Shown here in pieces: positions 52,575 through 62,870 of a stretch of DNA of 64,000 nucleotides; within the stretch, counting starts at the first letter, position 1; every line of letters begins with the position of its first letter. Origin of the DNA: Diploptera punctata. Taxonomy: Eukaryota; Arthropoda; Insecta; Blattodea; Blaberidae. The stretch lies in the NCBI GenBank assembly GCA_030220185.1, contig JASPKZ010007283.1:1542001-1606000 (forward strand), in the 5' to 3' direction. The notes beneath the pieces are model-generated. The model searched no databases, was not told the origin of the DNA, and saw only the letters and a program-made list of their open reading frames with translations. The position numbers and the translations under genes are program-made.

Positions 52575-52600
52575 GTCATTATCATGATAATCATCATCAT
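52527..52600. repeat. ATT microsatellite with CAT end
   Basis: (ATT)n then cattatcatgataatcatca. Confidence 0.9.
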
Positions 52601-52721
52601 GACTCTCCCGACATGTAGTGCCACGGTAAGACCCTGGTGGCGTGTGGTTCGGATTAGGTCGAAACTAATTACACTGTTGTTTCTAATTATAGTAAGATAC
52701 CTATAAGGTGAAATATTAAAC

Positions 52722-53095
52722 TGCACTGCTGTGATCTCGAGGTAACGTGCTGCCTTGTCATACAGCGGACCTGGGTTCGATTCCCGGTCGGGACAAGCTT
52801 CCTGGGTGAGGTTTTTCCAGGGGTTTTTCCTCACCTGTAAGACAAATGCCAAGTAGCTTTGTGGCGCGAGAGGTCCTCGAATATCATCTGGCCATCATCA
52901 TTATCATCCCCGGTGTGGAAAGCAACGGGAAGCAATCACGCCACATTATGAGATATCAAGGAATACTGGTGTTTTGCAATATGACTAAATTGATGCACTT
53001 GCTCATGCTCATAAGCCGAAGCTGATAACGCTAGTAAACCTGCAAAATATAGCATGTAAATGCTGTGATTGCAGTGAAAGACCTGCCCTAGGGCA
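52722..53095 (+). mobile_element. SINE-1 (copy f), older subtype
   Basis: Head ctgctgtgatctcgaggtaa with a good B-box (gggttcgattccc). The body differs from the main subtype (agctttgtggcgcgagaggt) and about 100 extra bases lie between cgggaagcaa and agcatgtaaatgctgtgatt. Confidence 0.82.
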
Positions 53096-53119
53096 GAACA
53101 GTATAAACATTAATGGAAT

Positions 53120-53141
53120 GGAATTATTATTATTATTATTG

Positions 53142-53209
<68 letters not shown>

Positions 53210-53221
53210 ATTATTATTATA
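53120..53221. repeat. ATT microsatellite
   Basis: ATT units with GTT and AGT variants, directly abutting the Penelope relic. Confidence 0.95.
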
Positions 53222-53355
53222 TTGACGTAGACTTTCACGGCCGGAGTTGCTATGATGATCTTGAAGAAGATTTTCGGGCTGTAGGCTGTCGTCGTGAGGC
53301 TTGTAGTTCCCCGACTTTTCGCCAGAGACTGCGTCTGGCATTCTCAAGGGTTGGT

Positions 53356-53358
<3 letters not shown>
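53222..53358 (-). mobile_element. Penelope-like 3' relic with variant hammerhead
   Basis: Between two microsatellites lies gactttcacggccgg, shared with the 56414-56704 element, and the motif described below. Only the terminal region of a Penelope element is present. Confidence 0.65.
53309..53350 (-). ncRNA. Variant hammerhead-like motif (UUGAGAA core)
   Basis: Read on the minus strand: stem I CCC (53350-53348) with GGG (53312-53310), core TTGAGAA (53347-53341), U, stem II GCCAGA (53339-53334) with TCTGGC (53326-53321), GAAA, then AGTC. The core shows the same two changes as the full-length Penelope pair. Stem III reads AAGT where ACGT would be self-complementary, so it has decayed. Confidence 0.55.
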
Positions 53359-53433
<75 letters not shown>

Positions 53434-53450
53434 TATTATTATTATTATTA

Positions 53451-53482
<32 letters not shown>
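53359..53482. repeat. AAT then ATT microsatellite
   Basis: Changes strand at about 53390 and can fold back. Confidence 0.95.
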
Positions 53483-53486
<4 letters not shown>

Positions 53487-53635
53487 ATCACTTTTTATAC
53501 TAAAATGTTTTCTCTTTGTTCACAGGTAATTGGAGTTATTGAATCACAGTATTAAGTCTGAATGAGATTACGTCATTCCATTCTTGTAAGTAATTACATT
53601 TATAAAATTTCATGTTTGAAAAGGAATCACTAACT
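53483..53635. other. Short intergenic DNA
   Basis: Nothing recognised. Confidence 0.4.
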
Positions 53636-54650
53636 AACTAACTAACTATTGAAGGTTCATGGCCACGCGGACATAAGCTCTCCATATATGTCTATCTTGA
53701 GCTAATGTTTTCAAATCATCCCCTTATAATCTGCTTCCCTGACATCATGATTAATATAATTCTCCCACCTCATCCTTGGTCTACTAACCGAGCGTTTTCC
53801 TTCTGGTTTTCCTACAAGAAGTTCCGTGTCCCTTTTTTATTATTATTCGTGCCACAAGACTTGTACATCCCGGTCTACGAGACTTAACTGTCCTTATTAT
53901 ATCTGGTTTCCTAAAAATGATCATGTAGCTCACTGTTATGAAATAAGAACAGTTAAGTCTCGTAGACTGCGATTGACAGGACATGTGCACGAGCGGGGAA
54001 TAAAAGAGAGACATGGATGATTCTTGTAGGAAAACCAGAGAGATATGTCCAGTTGGTAGACCAAGAATGAGATGCTAGATTAACATTAATTTTGATCTGA
54101 GGGAAGAATATTATACAGGGGATGATTGAAAAACATTGGCTAAGGATAGGGATGTGTAGAGAGCACACATGTCCGGGCGGCCATAAACCTACGGGTCCGA
54201 TAGTTCAAATGAGTTAGTTAGCTCACTGTTAGGCAGTCTTCTCCATTCACCTGTCTGTTCATCTTTCTTTGATCAAAAAATTGTCCTAAGAACTTCATTC
54301 TCAAGTATTCGTAATCTTTTTTCCTCCCTCGAAGTCTCAGTGCATATTTTTCATGTATATAATATAACTGTAAGAATAACAGTTTTATATATTTTCAGTT
54401 TAACGTTTTTTGAGAGAAGTTGGGACGACAAGAGTCGCTGTAATGTCTATTAGCAAACTTTCCAAAATTGAGCCTATGTTTAATTTCTTTGTGCATCTCA
54501 TTCCTGTTTAAAATTATTGTTCCTAGGTATTTGAATTCAACCACTTCATCAAAGTTTCCCTAATTTGTCATTAATTGACCATTTTCTTTATAGTATATTT
54601 CTATGTGTGCACATATATTTGGTTTTATTCATGTATACTTCCAGTCCCAA
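53636..54650 (-). mobile_element. Older LINE-A copy, split by a younger LINE-A
   Basis: Left part 53636-53938 (tail actaactaactaactattga, then the 3' coding end) and right part from 54219 to about 54650 (tctccattcacctgtctgtt, gcctatgtttaatttctttg) form one degraded minus-strand copy. The younger plus-strand copy lies between. Confidence 0.8.
53926..54231 (+). mobile_element. Young 5'-truncated LINE-A copy with 13-bp target duplication
   Basis: Body 53939-54218 (about 280 bp) covers only the 3' end of LINE-A, ending in gagttagt. It is flanked by tagctcactgtta at 53926-53938 and 54219-54231. It is inserted in opposite orientation into an older LINE-A, creating a ~250-bp inverted duplication. 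Confidence 0.85.
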
Positions 54651-55104
54651 TTTTTTAGTGTTACTCAATAGAGTATGCGTGTTGGCCCTTAGTATCCCTT
54701 GGTTATCATCTAATAATCTACATCATCAGAATAAACTAACAACTTATTAATACCAGTGAGTTATAAGCCTTTATCTTCCTCTAAAGATTGTATGACGTGG
54801 TCTTGCAAAATTTGTCTAGTAGTGGAGAGAGTTCATTACCTTGCTTTAAGCCATCGTGAACTATTTAAGACGATTAAAACCAAATACAGCGTATTTAAAA
54901 CAATTAACATTTACGCATTTAACATTTTCAAAAATATCTAATAACTGTTTGCTACACACACTGTCGAGCTTTATCTTGCGTTACTTCGTGAACCACAGCT
55001 TTTGCTCTTTTGAGTATGCGCAGTGGGCTATAAGAGGGACTCTGCTTTTTGAAGCGCCTCATTCTTTTTTTTCCTGCTAACAAAGTGTAAAGTGCATGTA
55101 TGAT
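54651..55104. other. Intergenic DNA
   Basis: Contains further weak LINE-A-like strings to about 54730 (cttccagtcccaattttttagtg). The rest is unassigned. Confidence 0.4.
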
Positions 55105-55180
55105 ATTATTATTATTAGTAGTAGTAGTATTTGTTATTATTACTATTATTATTATTATTTTATTATTATTATTATTTTAT
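55105..55180. repeat. ATT/AGT microsatellite
   Basis: Interrupted ATT and AGT units. Confidence 0.85.
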
Positions 55181-55340
55181 TCCTAACCTAAAACCTCCTG
55201 GAGTCAGGGAATATATTTATACATGAAGGAGAAACATATACAATCAGGAGATTGGATGGACCGACAAAATTGGCTATTAGGAATCGGACGATGTCAAAGA
55301 CATTAATTAACTGATGATCTATCTATTTATTATTATTTTT
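55181..55340 (+). mobile_element. Possible LINE-C-like 3' scrap
   Basis: gattggatggaccgacaaaa encodes D-W-M-D-R-Q-N-W, reminiscent of the M-D-R-N-E-W end of LINE-C. Too short to be sure. Confidence 0.35.
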
Positions 55341-55719
55341 ATTATTATTGTCAGTATTGTATTTCATTGTTGTTAAACAAATATGTTCAGAAACCGTAAT
55401 TACGTGTCAATGTACTCATAAGATGTATCCGCTTGTGAATCGCGCTTTTTCGCCGTTACAGCCACTGTTTACATCTGCTCCGTAGACATCTGGAACCGAC
55501 TACAAATGTGAGCATATGACTGATGCAATCGGGGCGAGGAAGGGAAAGTAGAAAGAGCAGGTGTGCTTGGACGTTTCTGCGACTTTGCGACGCAAACAAA
55601 TTATATGGTTTAACCTCTACTGTAAACTTTAATTCTCTTATAAAAATATTATTTCAACATTATAACTGTCTCATATTCCTTCTCCAAACCCAAAATACTA
55701 TGGCAATCAGGAACTGCCT
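55341..55719. other. Intergenic DNA
   Basis: Nothing recognised; the frame 55523-55726 has no domain. Confidence 0.4.
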
Positions 55720-55985
55720 AAAATAGCGAATTGCTAAAAAATCGTATTTATTGTCCGATTTTTCTGGTTTACGAAAAACAAATTAAACAGATAGTGTGTT
55801 TAGAGTTTCCATGCGAGAAAACTAACAAAGCTGTTGTTGTAATGAATTTTAAATTTCGGTATTCAAGTAAAACACCATTCCTACTATTTGGATTTCCACG
55901 TTTTCTGGAGAATATCTTTCCCGCTTTATTTCAATGGCATATACTGTGTACCGATTTGAAAATCGACAATGCGGTTACTACGTAG
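55720..55985 (-). repeat. TCGGACCAT module, minus-strand copy
   Basis: Contains the reverse complements of aaaatcggacaataaatacg, gttttctcgcatggaaactc, taggaatggtgttttacttg, ccgaaatttaaaattca and ccattgaaataaagcgggaa, in the same order as the copy at 7210-7490. The 84-codon frame across it is not conserved among copies. Confidence 0.55.
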
Positions 55986-56069
55986 GATTATTTATTTTTT
56001 TTCGCTTCCAGTTAGCCCCCAGTTTCGCGCTTTTTTAAATGATAATAATAAAAGTGCGAAGACACATAT

Positions 56070-56345
56070 GAATGATTAAGACTCTGTAACAGCGAGCTAT
56101 ATGTTTTTTGCGAGAAACCAAATGTGGTGATATGAAAAAAAGGGTCATGGGAAATTCTTCAAGGAAAGATAGAGGGAAATCTTCAGTTATAGATCGAAAT
56201 TAAGGTGGGATAATTTTATTAAACATATTTCAAGGAGGTGAATCATACAGGTAATGATAGGAAAATATTAGTACATAATACGGATGAATGGAGAGCTTAT
56301 ATTCGCGTGGCCATTAACGTCCGCGTTCAGTAGTCCCACAAATGT
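56070..56345 (+). mobile_element. LINE-A 3' relic
   Basis: gaatggagagcttatattcg and cgtggccattaacgtccgcg match the W-R-A-Y-I-R-V-A-I-N end of LINE-A. Degraded upstream. Confidence 0.7.
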
Positions 56346-56400
56346 TACGCTATCTATAAAGCAGTGCATTACAATTTACAAATACAATATATTGATGAAG

Positions 56401-56717
56401 TAATAACTTCTCTAGTTGAGTGCAGGCTTTCACGGCCGGTAATCGTAATGTTGAGTGATTCCGGGTTATGTGGCCGTGGTCCATAGTTGGTGTTGATACC
56501 AGACGTTTCGCCCTCAACTGCGGAGGGCATCTTCAGTGGCGAGTGCTTCTATGCGTGTTTCCTGGTCGGAAGATCTACTTGGAATGAGCGCTGTGGACGT
56601 AGAGGACGTTGTATTAGTGGGGGGTGCAGGGTGAGTGGGCGTGGCTCTTGCTGATTGGCTATCAACTATGGACCACGGCCACATAACCCGGAATCACTCA
56701 ACATTAATAACTTCTCT
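56401..56717. mobile_element. Compact head-to-head Penelope relic with 13-bp target duplications
   Basis: The body 56414-56704 (291 bp) lies between taataacttctct at 56401-56413 and 56705-56717. The left unit reads on the minus strand and the right unit on the plus strand; they share about 43 bases (left 56448-56490, right 56662-56704; accacggccacataacccgg in plus orientation at right). The middle (about 56541-56655) is the upstream part of the left unit. No coding capacity. Confidence 0.85.
56498..56540 (-). ncRNA. Canonical hammerhead ribozyme
   Basis: On the minus strand: stem I GCCA (56540-56537) with TGGT (56501-56498; one G-U), core CTGAAGA (56536-56530), U, stem II GCCCT (56528-56524) with AGGGC (56514-56510), GAAA (56509-56506) and self-complementary ACGT (56506-56503), then C56502 as the cleavage nucleotide. 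Every conserved core base is present. The palindromic ACGU stem III implies dimer cleavage. Confidence 0.85.
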
Positions 56718-56761
56718 ATTTAAATTAAATATAAATAAAAAATCGTATTTTCAGTTTTTAA

Positions 56762-56798
<37 letters not shown>

Positions 56799-56820
56799 TA
56801 TTTAAAAAAATATATTACGA
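56718..56820. repeat. AT dinucleotide tract and spacer
   Basis: (AT)n at 56766-56796. Confidence 0.85.
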
Positions 56821-57080
56821 GCCGGAAAGTCCTGAGATTGAGCCCAGGTTGAGTAAGGATCTTAGAACTTTTTAAGCCTACTGCCAATACCATTGCTCTA
56901 GGGCCGACTCTGCCTCTAATTCAAATGAGTACTGTTTGATACGATCTAGAATTACACGTGGTCGTACCGCAGGGCTGTAACCCGGGTGATACCGCGTACC
57001 AATTGTCTAGAGAGGTGGGAGTCTTAATCTCTTACAACTCCCTAAAGACCTGTAGCGGGATCAACACTATAGTGCATCGG
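56821..57080 (+). mobile_element. SINE-2-like partial relic
   Basis: Only the later part (caattgtctagagaggtggg, agtcttaatctcttacaact, acctgtagcgggatca) matches the SINE-2 copy at 9310-9380. The earlier part has a B-box-like gagcccaggttgagtaagg but low identity. Confidence 0.45.
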
Positions 57081-57439
57081 TACTATTTGTATCCATGGCA
57101 AACCACCGTTGAGGTTAAGTAAAATTCTGAAATTTCAAAATCCGTACCTGATAGACCTCAACTGAAACAAACATCTGTTTAAAAACTCCGTCAAACATAA
57201 GAAATGTAGTTCTTGCAGAAACACGTTCCATGACCAGCTTGTAAAACAGTATTGACTGTTTTCGTTGATTTTATACAGAGGACATTAGGTGTGTTCTCGT
57301 TCAACATATTTGCATTCTTTGCTTCTTTTAAAATTCCAATGTTTTCAAGGATATTGACTTTGTACCTATTGTTCACTTTGTACAAGGTCGACATTGAGTT
57401 ATCGATTATGCTAAAATTATTACCTCTTTTTATTATATG
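57081..57439. other. Intergenic DNA
   Basis: Two opposite short frames (57191-57457 minus, 57252-57440 plus) have no recognisable domain. Confidence 0.35.
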
Positions 57440-58297
57440 ATTAGCAAAGTTAGACAAGGGTGTAGTCTATCGCCCATTCATTTTAATATATATATATATC
57501 GACGACATTATGAAACAATAGAAAATTATAATGGACAATGGCCTTAGATTGAACAATAACTCAAGTATTAATAACTTACTTTTCGCCGATGATTTAGTCT
57601 TACTACACCATGATGAAGATCTGTTACAATTGGCTGCTTACAAACTAAATGCAATATGTAGCGATTATAATTTTAAAATTTCTATAAGTAAAACAAAATA
57701 GCATTTTGTGGAAGAAATACTCTGCGTGCAAAAATAGTAATTACAGATGAAATTATTGAACAAGTATCCCACTTTAAATATTTAGGATGTGACATCAGCT
57801 ATGGGTATGATAAAGATATTGAACACAAAACACACCACTTTCAAGCTATGTGTGGTACAATAAATAGAGCATTGAATAATAAATCACATAAACAAACAAA
57901 ATTAAAATTTTATAAAACAATGGCTGTCCCTGTCCTTTTGTATGGGAGTGAATCTTGGATTACACACTACCAAACAAGAAAGTAAAATCCAAGCAGCCGA
58001 GATGAAATTTTTAAGAAGAGGCTGCACTAGAATGGACCAGATAAGAAACGAGGATATCCGTGAAGAACTGCAGATCTACTCCATAAAAGAAAATATATTT
58101 AACAACAAGATACAGTGGAAAGAACATGTAGAAAGAATAGAAGAAAGTAGATTACCAAATAAAATCTTCCATTATTTTCCAAGAGGAAGAAGAGATGTCG
58201 GACGTCCTCGGAAGAGATGGTCTTAGATCTATTAGTGAAGACGGAACAGGCAACTCTTGCCTAAACCAGGAAGTGAAGAGGAAGAAGAAGAAGATTA
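57440..58297 (+). mobile_element. LINE-B copy with RT remnants
   Basis: Starts at V-R-Q-G-C-S-L-S-P in the RT palm (about 57448), then F-A-D-D near 57584 with the catalytic Asp pair, Y-L-G-C-D-I near 57778, L-L-Y-G-S-E-S-W near 57930, and in the frame 57942-58226 K-I-Q-A-A-E-M-K-F-L-R-R, I-R-N-E-D-I-R-E-E-L and G-R-R-D-V-G-R-P. The tail is gaagaagaagaag (58279-58295). Near-identical to the reverse complement of 31690-32165 over the shared part. Confidence 0.88.
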
Positions 58298-58409
58298 GCA
58301 AAGCTCGTTTTTTCCTCATTGTTAATAAAATCCCATATTGTGTTAATATTCCAGGTCGTTCTGACGATGTGAAATTTGACAGAACTATTGAGTATATAAA
58401 AACCTTTAA

Positions 58410-58757
58410 TTTCATATTGTCCACCGCTGTGGTCTCGAGGTAGCGTGCTGCCTTTTCACGCAGCGGGCCCGGGTTCAATCCCCGGTCGGGGCAGTTTTTC
58501 TGGGTGAGGTTTTTATCGGGGGTTTTCCTCACCTGTAAGACAAATGTCAGGAAAACTTTAAGGCCCCAACGGTCCCCGAAAGCATATGGCCATCATCCTT
58601 ATCATTATCATCATCCTTCACCGGTGTGGAAAGCAACGGGAAGCTACCACACCTACAATTCACTAGTAAAGCTGCAAGCATAGCATGAAAATGCTATGAT
58701 TGCAATGAAGGACCTGCCTCCGGGCAGAATTAATTTTGATGGATGGATTTTCATATT
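58410..58757 (+). mobile_element. SINE-1 (copy g) with target duplication
   Basis: Body 58419-58748 between tttcatatt at 58410-58418 and 58749-58757. Complete A-box and B-box regions (tctcgaggtagcgtgc; gggttcaatcccc). Confidence 0.92.
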
Positions 58758-58922
58758 TATTAGTTTTTTTTTCTGTTTTGTTTGAAATAATGTTATTTAG
58801 CATATTGTTAGTTTTAAAAGCGATTTTTATATTTTTATCGCGTTTCTTTATCTATTTGGCCAGTTTTATCATCCTGTTTCCTGTATAAATATGTGAAACC
58901 AATTATTTACATTTATATTTTA
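58758..58922. other. Short spacer
   Basis: Nothing recognised. Confidence 0.4.
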
Positions 58923-59095
58923 GTCCACCGGTGTGGTCTCGAGGTAGCGTGCTGCATTCTCACGCAGCGGACCCGGGTTTGTTACCCGATAGGGACAAGT
59001 TTCCTGGGTAATGGTTTTATTTGAGGTTTTTCCTCACCTGTAAGATAAATGCCGGGAAACTACATCATCGGGCCATCATTATCATCAATAACATA
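58923..59095 (+). mobile_element. SINE-1 head (copy h), 3'-truncated subtype
   Basis: Full head (ccggtgtggtctcgaggtag; acccgggtttgttacccg) and the cctcacctgtaagataaatg body segment, but it ends after ggccatcattatcatc without the SINE-1 3' half. Confidence 0.82.
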
Positions 59096-59338
59096 TCCAT
59101 TAAGTTTATGATTAAAGCCTCTCCTGGCACATCATCACCTATCATAGGCCTATATCATTTGGGCTCCAGCATTCCAGGTTGACAAAACCAGCTATAACGG
59201 TTGAGGGACTCGACATGCTGACCACATGTCACCCCTACACTGGCTAGATAATCATCTACATATGTGATTGACACATGTGGATGTGAGGCCAGAAGCCGGA
59301 TGGTAGGCTAAGGGCATTCTAGGCCTGTCGCGCCATGG
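59096..59338. other. Intergenic DNA
   Basis: Unassigned; may be the 3' part of the SINE subtype above, since it runs to an ATT tail. Confidence 0.35.
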
Positions 59339-59339
59339 A

Positions 59340-59387
<48 letters not shown>
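59339..59387. repeat. ATT microsatellite
   Basis: Sixteen or so ATT units. Confidence 0.95.
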
Positions 59388-59890
59388 ATGGATACATATA
59401 CATGAACATTATTTTTATTACGTAGATTGGAGGGTTTTATAAATGGTATAGATATTATAGTTTTTAACAAGTGGTTCGAGTTTTATTCTTGAGATGGCGG
59501 TCGTGGTTTGGATATGGGATTGTATTACTTAAGTTTATCGGCAGAGTGCAGCGTCTACCGATGAAGTTCTATTCAAATGCTTAATAATGGACTTCACAAT
59601 AAAAATTTAAGCTGTTATAAACCTGTCTACCATATTTTATGGATGTACATTTTAATTAAATCCAGATTTACCGATGGCGCAGTAATCTCTATGTTCAAAT
59701 CCCTAACAACCAATATAATATAACTAAGTTTATTTCCTTTTTATCAGAACCGTCAAAGCGAATGTTGGTTTTAATTCATTATCAGGACTCGTGTCATCGT
59801 TTTGATCAGTTCATAATATCAGATGCGATTTAATAGATAATAATTATTTTAACAATAACATTAGTAATAACGTAATACAAATACTAATTA
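59388..59890. other. Intergenic DNA
   Basis: No gene or repeat recognised. Confidence 0.4.
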
Positions 59891-59899
59891 ATAATAATG

Positions 59900-59944
<45 letters not shown>

Positions 59945-59949
<5 letters not shown>

Positions 59950-60291
59950 CATGATCCATCCATAGTAATTCTGCCCGAAAGCAGGTCCATCACTGCAATG
60001 ATAGCATTTTCATGCTATGCTTGCACCTTTACTAGGGAATTGTAGGTGTGGTAGCTTCCCGTTGCTTTCCACACCGGTGAAAGGATGGTAATGATAAGGA
60101 TGATGATAGCCACATGATTTCGGGGACCGTTTGGGCCTTTAAGTTTTCCTGACTTTGTCTTACAGGTGAGGAAAAACCTCGATAAAAACCTCACCCAGAA
60201 AAACTGCCCCGAGCGGGGATCGAACCCGGACCCGCTGAGTGACAAGGCAGCACGCTACCTCGAGACCACAGCGGTGGACTATAATCATGAT
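59945..60291 (-). mobile_element. SINE-1 (copy i) inserted in AAT tract
   Basis: Body 59956-60280 between ataatcatgat at 59945-59955 and 60281-60291. The AAT microsatellite at 59893-59949 is the left flank. The right flank continues as a GATGAT-rich tract to about 60370. Confidence 0.92.
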
Positions 60292-60553
60292 AATAATCAT
60301 GATAATGATGGTGCTAATGATGATGGTGATGATGATAATGATGATGGTGGTGGTGATGATGATGATAATAATAGGAAAATAAGATTAATCATGATTTGAG
60401 GGGAGTCAATTATAGAGGATATGATTGGAAAACATTCAGGATGTTAATGATAGTTTATTTTACTTGATGGAATTTAACCCGTAATGTCTTTTCTCCTACT
60501 TGATCAGGATTAAATTGTACAGATATAAAAATGTTATGAACTATGTGGTAAAT
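60292..60553. other. GAT-rich tract and LINE-A-like scrap
   Basis: GAT/GGT repeats to 60370. Then gattaatcatgatttgaggg and gagtcaattatagaggatat resemble the Y-D-L-R-E-V-D-Y-T-G segment of LINE-A. Confidence 0.5.
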
Positions 60554-60905
60554 TGTCTACCGCTGTGGTCTCGAGGTAGCGTGCTGCCTTGTCACGCAGC
60601 GGGCCCGGGTTCGATTCCCGGTCGGGACAGGCTCCTGGGGAGGTTTATTCGGGGTTTTACCTCTCCTGTAAGACACATGTCAAGAAGCTTAGGGCCCAAC
60701 GGTCCCCGAAAATCATTCGGCCATCATCATCATCTTTATCATTATCATCGTCATCATTATCATCATCATCATCCTTCACCGGTGTGGAAAGCAACGGGAA
60801 GCTACCACACCTATAATTTCCTAGTAAAGCTGCAAAGCATAGCATGAAAATGCTATGATTGCAGTGAAAGACCTGTCGTCAGGCAGAATTACTATGGATG
60901 GATGT
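60554..60905 (+). mobile_element. SINE-1 (copy j)
   Basis: Full copy with strong head (tctcgaggtagcgtgctgcc; cgggttcgattcccggtc), CAT microsatellite 60722-60773 and gcatagcatgaaaatgctat hairpin. Flanks gtggtaaatt (60545-60554) and gtgttaaatt (about 60908-60917) are a duplication with one mismatch. Confidence 0.9.
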
Positions 60906-60957
60906 GATGTGTTAAATTATGTGTTAAGTTTGTAACACATAATACACAACGAACAAA

Positions 60958-60996
<39 letters not shown>

Positions 60997-61610
60997 ATAT
61001 AATTTATTAAATCATTGAAATGTTAATAACATTTCAAAATATAAAATAGAACTTGGATATATATCATATTGCCTAAGGAAAGATAGGTGTTTTTTAGACC
61101 TTTTTTTAGGGGGGCAGACCTTTATATGCGAGAGAAGAGTATTCCAGAGAAAAAATGAAGGATGAGGAATAGCTAACTCTTCTATGTAGACTTGCAGCTT
61201 GTGTATTTAAATAATGGTGGGGAGATAGTAAATGGAAGAGTAGAAAGGTATGGGATGATGAGTTGATTTTAAATGTGGGGTCTAAAAGAAGCAGACACAA
61301 TGTGAGGACGTTATGTGCTGTGAACTTCCGGGTTCTAAAGTAGCAGTCATTTAAATCTTAAGTGTTTGTGTTGTCTCGGAGAAGGCCTTTTGTGTACTTG
61401 TGTGGCCAAATGTATGTATGTGATGCAAAGATTAAATCACTCTACTATGTTTGACGAGGGCGACAGCGCCACTTAATGTAAGACATTAAACGTTGATTGG
61501 AAAGAAAAAGAACAGTCTAGTTTCTGGGACATATGTAAATTACCCCATATTTGCCCGTTTTATTGTTTTATAAATTTTAAATCAATTTATATATTAATTT
61601 TATTTATCAT
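60906..61610. other. Intergenic DNA with AAT tract
   Basis: AAT microsatellite at 60961-60994; otherwise nothing recognised. 61320-61500 weakly echoes 9990-10100 (tgtttgtgttgtctcgga against tgttcgtgttgtttcgga). Confidence 0.45.
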
Positions 61611-61615
61611 AAGGG

Positions 61616-62170
61616 ATGACCAAGAAATTGCAAAGTAGAATACAAAGCGCAGAAATGAACTTTCTTAGAAGAACAAAAGGCTGCACAAGATTGGATCGGA
61701 TAAGGAATGAAGATGTAAGAACAGAGTTAAATATATATCCATTGAATATTACAAAAAATAGAAAATTACAAATATATCAAACCATAATTCAGAGCATTTT
61801 AACATATGGTGCTGAAGTCTGGCAAATTCCTACCAGGGAAATGGAAGGAATTTTAAGTACAGAAATGGATGTTTTAAGAACATCAGCTGGAAAATCTAGA
61901 ATGGATAGAATACGAAATAAAGAAATAAGGGAAATTATCGGTGTACAAGAGGAGCCGGACATCATAGACATCATAGAAAAGAAAAGATTGGAGTGGTATG
62001 GTCATGTCAAACGAATGCCAGAGCAAATATTGCCAAACATTGTTATGGAATGGATCCCAAGAGAAAGGAGGAAGAGAAGAAGACCGAAGAAAACTTGGAT
62101 AGAAGGGGTACAAGCAGCTATGAATATCAGAGGAATGGAGGAAGATCAATGGATGGATAGAGAGGAATGA
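61616..62170 (+). mobile_element. Chimeric LINE 3' fragment
   Basis: An open 184-codon frame joining two LINE tails: residues 1-40 are LINE-B type (I-Q-S-A-E-M-N-F-L-R-R, G-C-T-R-L-D-R-I-R-N-E-D-V), residues 45-184 a second family (I-L-T-Y-G-A-E-V-W, L-E-W-Y-G-H-V-K-R-M, a G-x-x-A-A-M-N-I-R-G end). The GAT tail is at 62213-62237. No RT domain. Confidence 0.8.
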
Positions 62171-62239
62171 CGTTTGGTTTCCGGAAGACGGCGGCAGCTG
62201 CCATGATACCGGATGATGATGATGATGATGATGATGAAT

Positions 62240-62440
62240 GAGAAAATCAGAGAACATAGAGAGAAATGGATTACACATGTGGAAAGAATGAATGTAACAA
62301 GATTACCAAGAGCAGTATTCAACTACAAGCCAAGAGGTTCAAAGAATGTAGGAAGGCCAGTGAAACGATGGACAGAATAACTGTGATGCGGAACAGACAA
62401 TTTATGCCTAGCCCGTGAAGTGAAGAAGAAGAAGAAGAAG
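62240..62440 (+). mobile_element. LINE-B 3' end fragment
   Basis: Plus-strand counterpart of 11490-11712: T-H-V-E-R-M-N-V-T-R-L-P-R, G-R-P-V-K-R-W-T-E, ending tgaagtgaagaagaagaag. Confidence 0.85.
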
Positions 62441-62489
62441 ATAAGGGATTAGTAGAAACGACAGAAACATTTATTTTTAGTACAGCTAG

Positions 62490-62870
62490 TAGAGACGGTC
62501 GCAGTGGTCTACTGGTTATGTTCATTGCCTGTAGACTCGAAGGTCACGGATTCAAACCTGAGCGGAATCGATTAATTCTTAGGATGCAAAAAATTCAAGG
62601 TTCAAGTGCTCCGAGTCTGAAGATTTTCAGGCTTGTAAAAGAACCGCAAGACTAAATAAAAAGGCTTCTGTGCAAAATTTAACCGACTTTCATCCATCCT
62701 ATTAATCGGCCCTTAGTTATCTAGTGGATATCTCATTGAGGCGATCTGCTAACCACATGTCACTCGTTGACATATATAGGTAAATAAGCGTAACTAAATT
62801 AGCTTGGTTAAGGAACTCCCGGTAGGCAGCACCCGAGTCCTCACGCGAGACATATGGGTATATAATACAT
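62490..62870 (+). mobile_element. SINE-2 copy (plus)
   Basis: Head gcagtggtctactggttatg and ggattcaaacctgagcgg, hairpin ctgaagattttcagg, tail cgtaactaaattagcttggt. About 380 bp, in line with the other full copies. Confidence 0.85.

Noticed and set aside
51827..52852. 341-codon frame as one protein
   Set aside because: Only the part below about 52526 is LINE-A; the rest is ATT microsatellite and SINE-1 translated in the same frame by chance.
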